Shown here piece by piece: positions 6,263 to 7,197 of a stretch of 7,197 bases of DNA. The translations under genes were made by a program, and so were the position numbers. A model generated the notes under the pieces. That model was given only the letters and a program-made list of their open reading frames with translations. It was not told the origin of the DNA and did no database searches. Location: positions 1-7,197 of the forward strand of contig NCJR01000096.1 in NCBI GenBank assembly GCA_002282555.1. Reading direction: 5' to 3'. How positions within the stretch are numbered: position 1 is the stretch's first letter; each line of letters opens with the position of its first letter. The DNA comes from Rhodobacterales bacterium 34-62-10 (GTDB taxonomy: Bacteria > Pseudomonadota > Alphaproteobacteria > Rhodobacterales > Rhodobacteraceae).

Positions 6263-7197
6263 CTATTCCTCGCGCAGCGCAGCGCTGAAATAGTCCGCCA
6301 GTGGCTTGACCAGATAGTTCAGCGTGGTCCGATCTCCCGTGCGAATGAATGCCTCAACGGGCATGCCGGGCACCAGAGCGGTGCCTTCGGGCAGGCGGTC
6401 TATCTCGCCCTCGGCCAGAACGATCTCGGTTCTGTAGAACGTGGCCCCGGTCGCAGGATCGGAAAACGCATCAGCAGATGTCTGCAAGACGCGCCCCACA
6501 AGTTCCGGGGTACGCCGCTGATCAAGGGCCGAAAACCGCAGGGTCACGTCCTGCCCCGGATAGACCTGATCGATGTTCATCGGATTGACCTGCGCCATGA
6601 TCACCAAGGCGCGATCCTGCGGCACGATATAAAGTACCGGATCAGCCGGGCGCAGCACTGCGCGACGTGCAAACACCTGCAAACCATAGACGATCCCCGC
6701 AACAGGCGCGCGAATGTCCAGACGGTCCAAACGTTGCATCAACGCGCGGCGCTGTTCGGCCAGTTCCAGTTCGCGGAATTGAAGATCGCGCAGGCGGGTG
6801 ATCGCCTCCTCGCGGCGGGTATCCGTCAGACGCAGAATCTCGATCTCCGTTTCCGTGATCCGGCTCTCGGCCGTCGCGGTCTCTGCAGTCAATGCGCCGA
6901 TTTGCCCGTCCAGCCGCGCCTGTTCACGTTGTAACGCCAGAACGCGGCTGGCCTGCGCAAGTCCGCGATCAAGCAGGCTTTGCTGATCCGCCAGTTCCTC
7001 TTCGATAAAACCCAGTTGCAGCATCAGCGCTGCACGCTGCGCGGCGATCCCTTCGATCTGCGCCTCGATCTGCTGGCTGCGCTTGCCCAGTTGTTCGACC
7101 TGACTGGCCAGTGATGTGGTCCGCGCCTCAAGAAGCTGTGTCTGCCCCTGCATCAGCTGTGCCACCTCAGGGTTCAAGGCAGCAGCCGCGACCAGTA
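6263..7197 (-). CDS. HlyD-family type I secretion membrane fusion protein, C-terminal part (partial)
   Basis: The last 311 or so codons of a periplasmic adaptor that joins an inner-membrane ABC exporter to a TolC-type outer-membrane channel. The frame is open to the right edge, so the N-terminal cytoplasmic part and membrane anchor are outside the window; the TTG at 7175-7177 is an internal leucine codon. A long coiled-coil region rich in Glu, Gln, Leu and Arg (about 6740-7160) is followed by the lipoyl-like LDIRAPVAGIVYG (about 6680-6720). Next come VNPMNIDQVYPGQDVTLRF, typical of the beta-barrel of type I secretion adaptors, and a C-terminal LVPGMPVEAFIRTGDRT block ending LVKPLADYFSAALREE. 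These match the HlyD/PrtE/PrsE group rather than RND efflux adaptors. The partner ABC transporter would be expected just upstream, beyond the window. The stop is TAG. Confidence 0.93.
   Translation of the reverse strand, partial: LVAAAALNPEVAQLMQGQTQLLEARTTSLASQVEQLGKRSQQIEAQIEGIAAQRAALMLQLGFIEEELADQQSLLDRGLAQASRVLALQREQARLDGQIGALTAETATAESRITETEIEILRLTDTRREEAITRLRDLQFRELELAEQRRALMQRLDRLDIRAPVAGIVYGLQVFARRAVLRPADPVLYIVPQDRALVIMAQVNPMNIDQVYPGQDVTLRFSALDQRRTPELVGRVLQTSADAFSDPATGATFYRTEIVLAEGEIDRLPEGTALVPGMPVEAFIRTGDRTTLNYLVKPLADYFSAALREE

Noticed and set aside
5507..6934. Long plus-strand open frame of 475 codons
   Set aside because: It runs antisense across the phosphodiesterase, RidA and HlyD genes, all firmly identified. 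Its translation is rich in Arg, Gly, His and Gln without domain character, typical of a GC-rich shadow frame.

Overview
The window is a gene-dense, GC-rich (by eye about 60%) piece of bacterial chromosome. The protein families and sequence style suggest an alphaproteobacterium, probably Rhodobacterales (roseobacter-like); this is inferred from protein character, not from a search. I see no mobile elements, CRISPR array, rRNA, tRNA or signs of recent transfer. No stretch of 300 bases lacks a gene.

Left part (1-1354, minus strand): an FAD/NAD-dependent ferredoxin-reductase-type oxidoreductase is followed, with a 4-bp GTGA stop/start overlap, by the beginning of rsmD (16S rRNA G966 methyltransferase), which runs off the left edge. 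A 90-bp divergent promoter region separates the reductase from a Prx5-type peroxiredoxin, the only plus-strand gene. The peroxiredoxin converges on ohr (organic hydroperoxide resistance protein), and the pair shares a strong GC-rich hairpin terminator. The ohr promoter holds a perfect inverted repeat (8-bp arms, 4-bp spacer) overlapping the -10 box, which looks like an OhrR/MarR-type operator. Reductase, Prx5 and Ohr together form a small peroxide and redox defence neighbourhood.

Middle part (2539-6169, minus strand): a compact five-gene run in the order of transcription: a RidA-family protein, a glycerophosphodiester phosphodiesterase, a FemAB-like/COG3146 acyltransferase, a pterin-4a-carbinolamine dehydratase and an MscS mechanosensitive channel. 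Two junctions are 4-bp ATGA overlaps and the other gaps are 52 and 32 bp, so one transcript is likely. The functions are mostly metabolite repair or housekeeping plus envelope-related, and do not form one known pathway. No convincing terminator lies between mscS and ohr, so read-through into ohr is possible.

Right edge (6263-7197, minus strand): the C-terminal part of an HlyD-family membrane fusion protein of a type I secretion system. Its N-terminus, and probably its partner ABC transporter, lie outside the window.

Overall these are recognisable families. The most interesting signals are regulatory (the ohr operator, the divergent reductase/Prx promoter) and organisational (the coupled reductase-rsmD pair and the mixed five-gene operon). 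I did not find an evident novel system.
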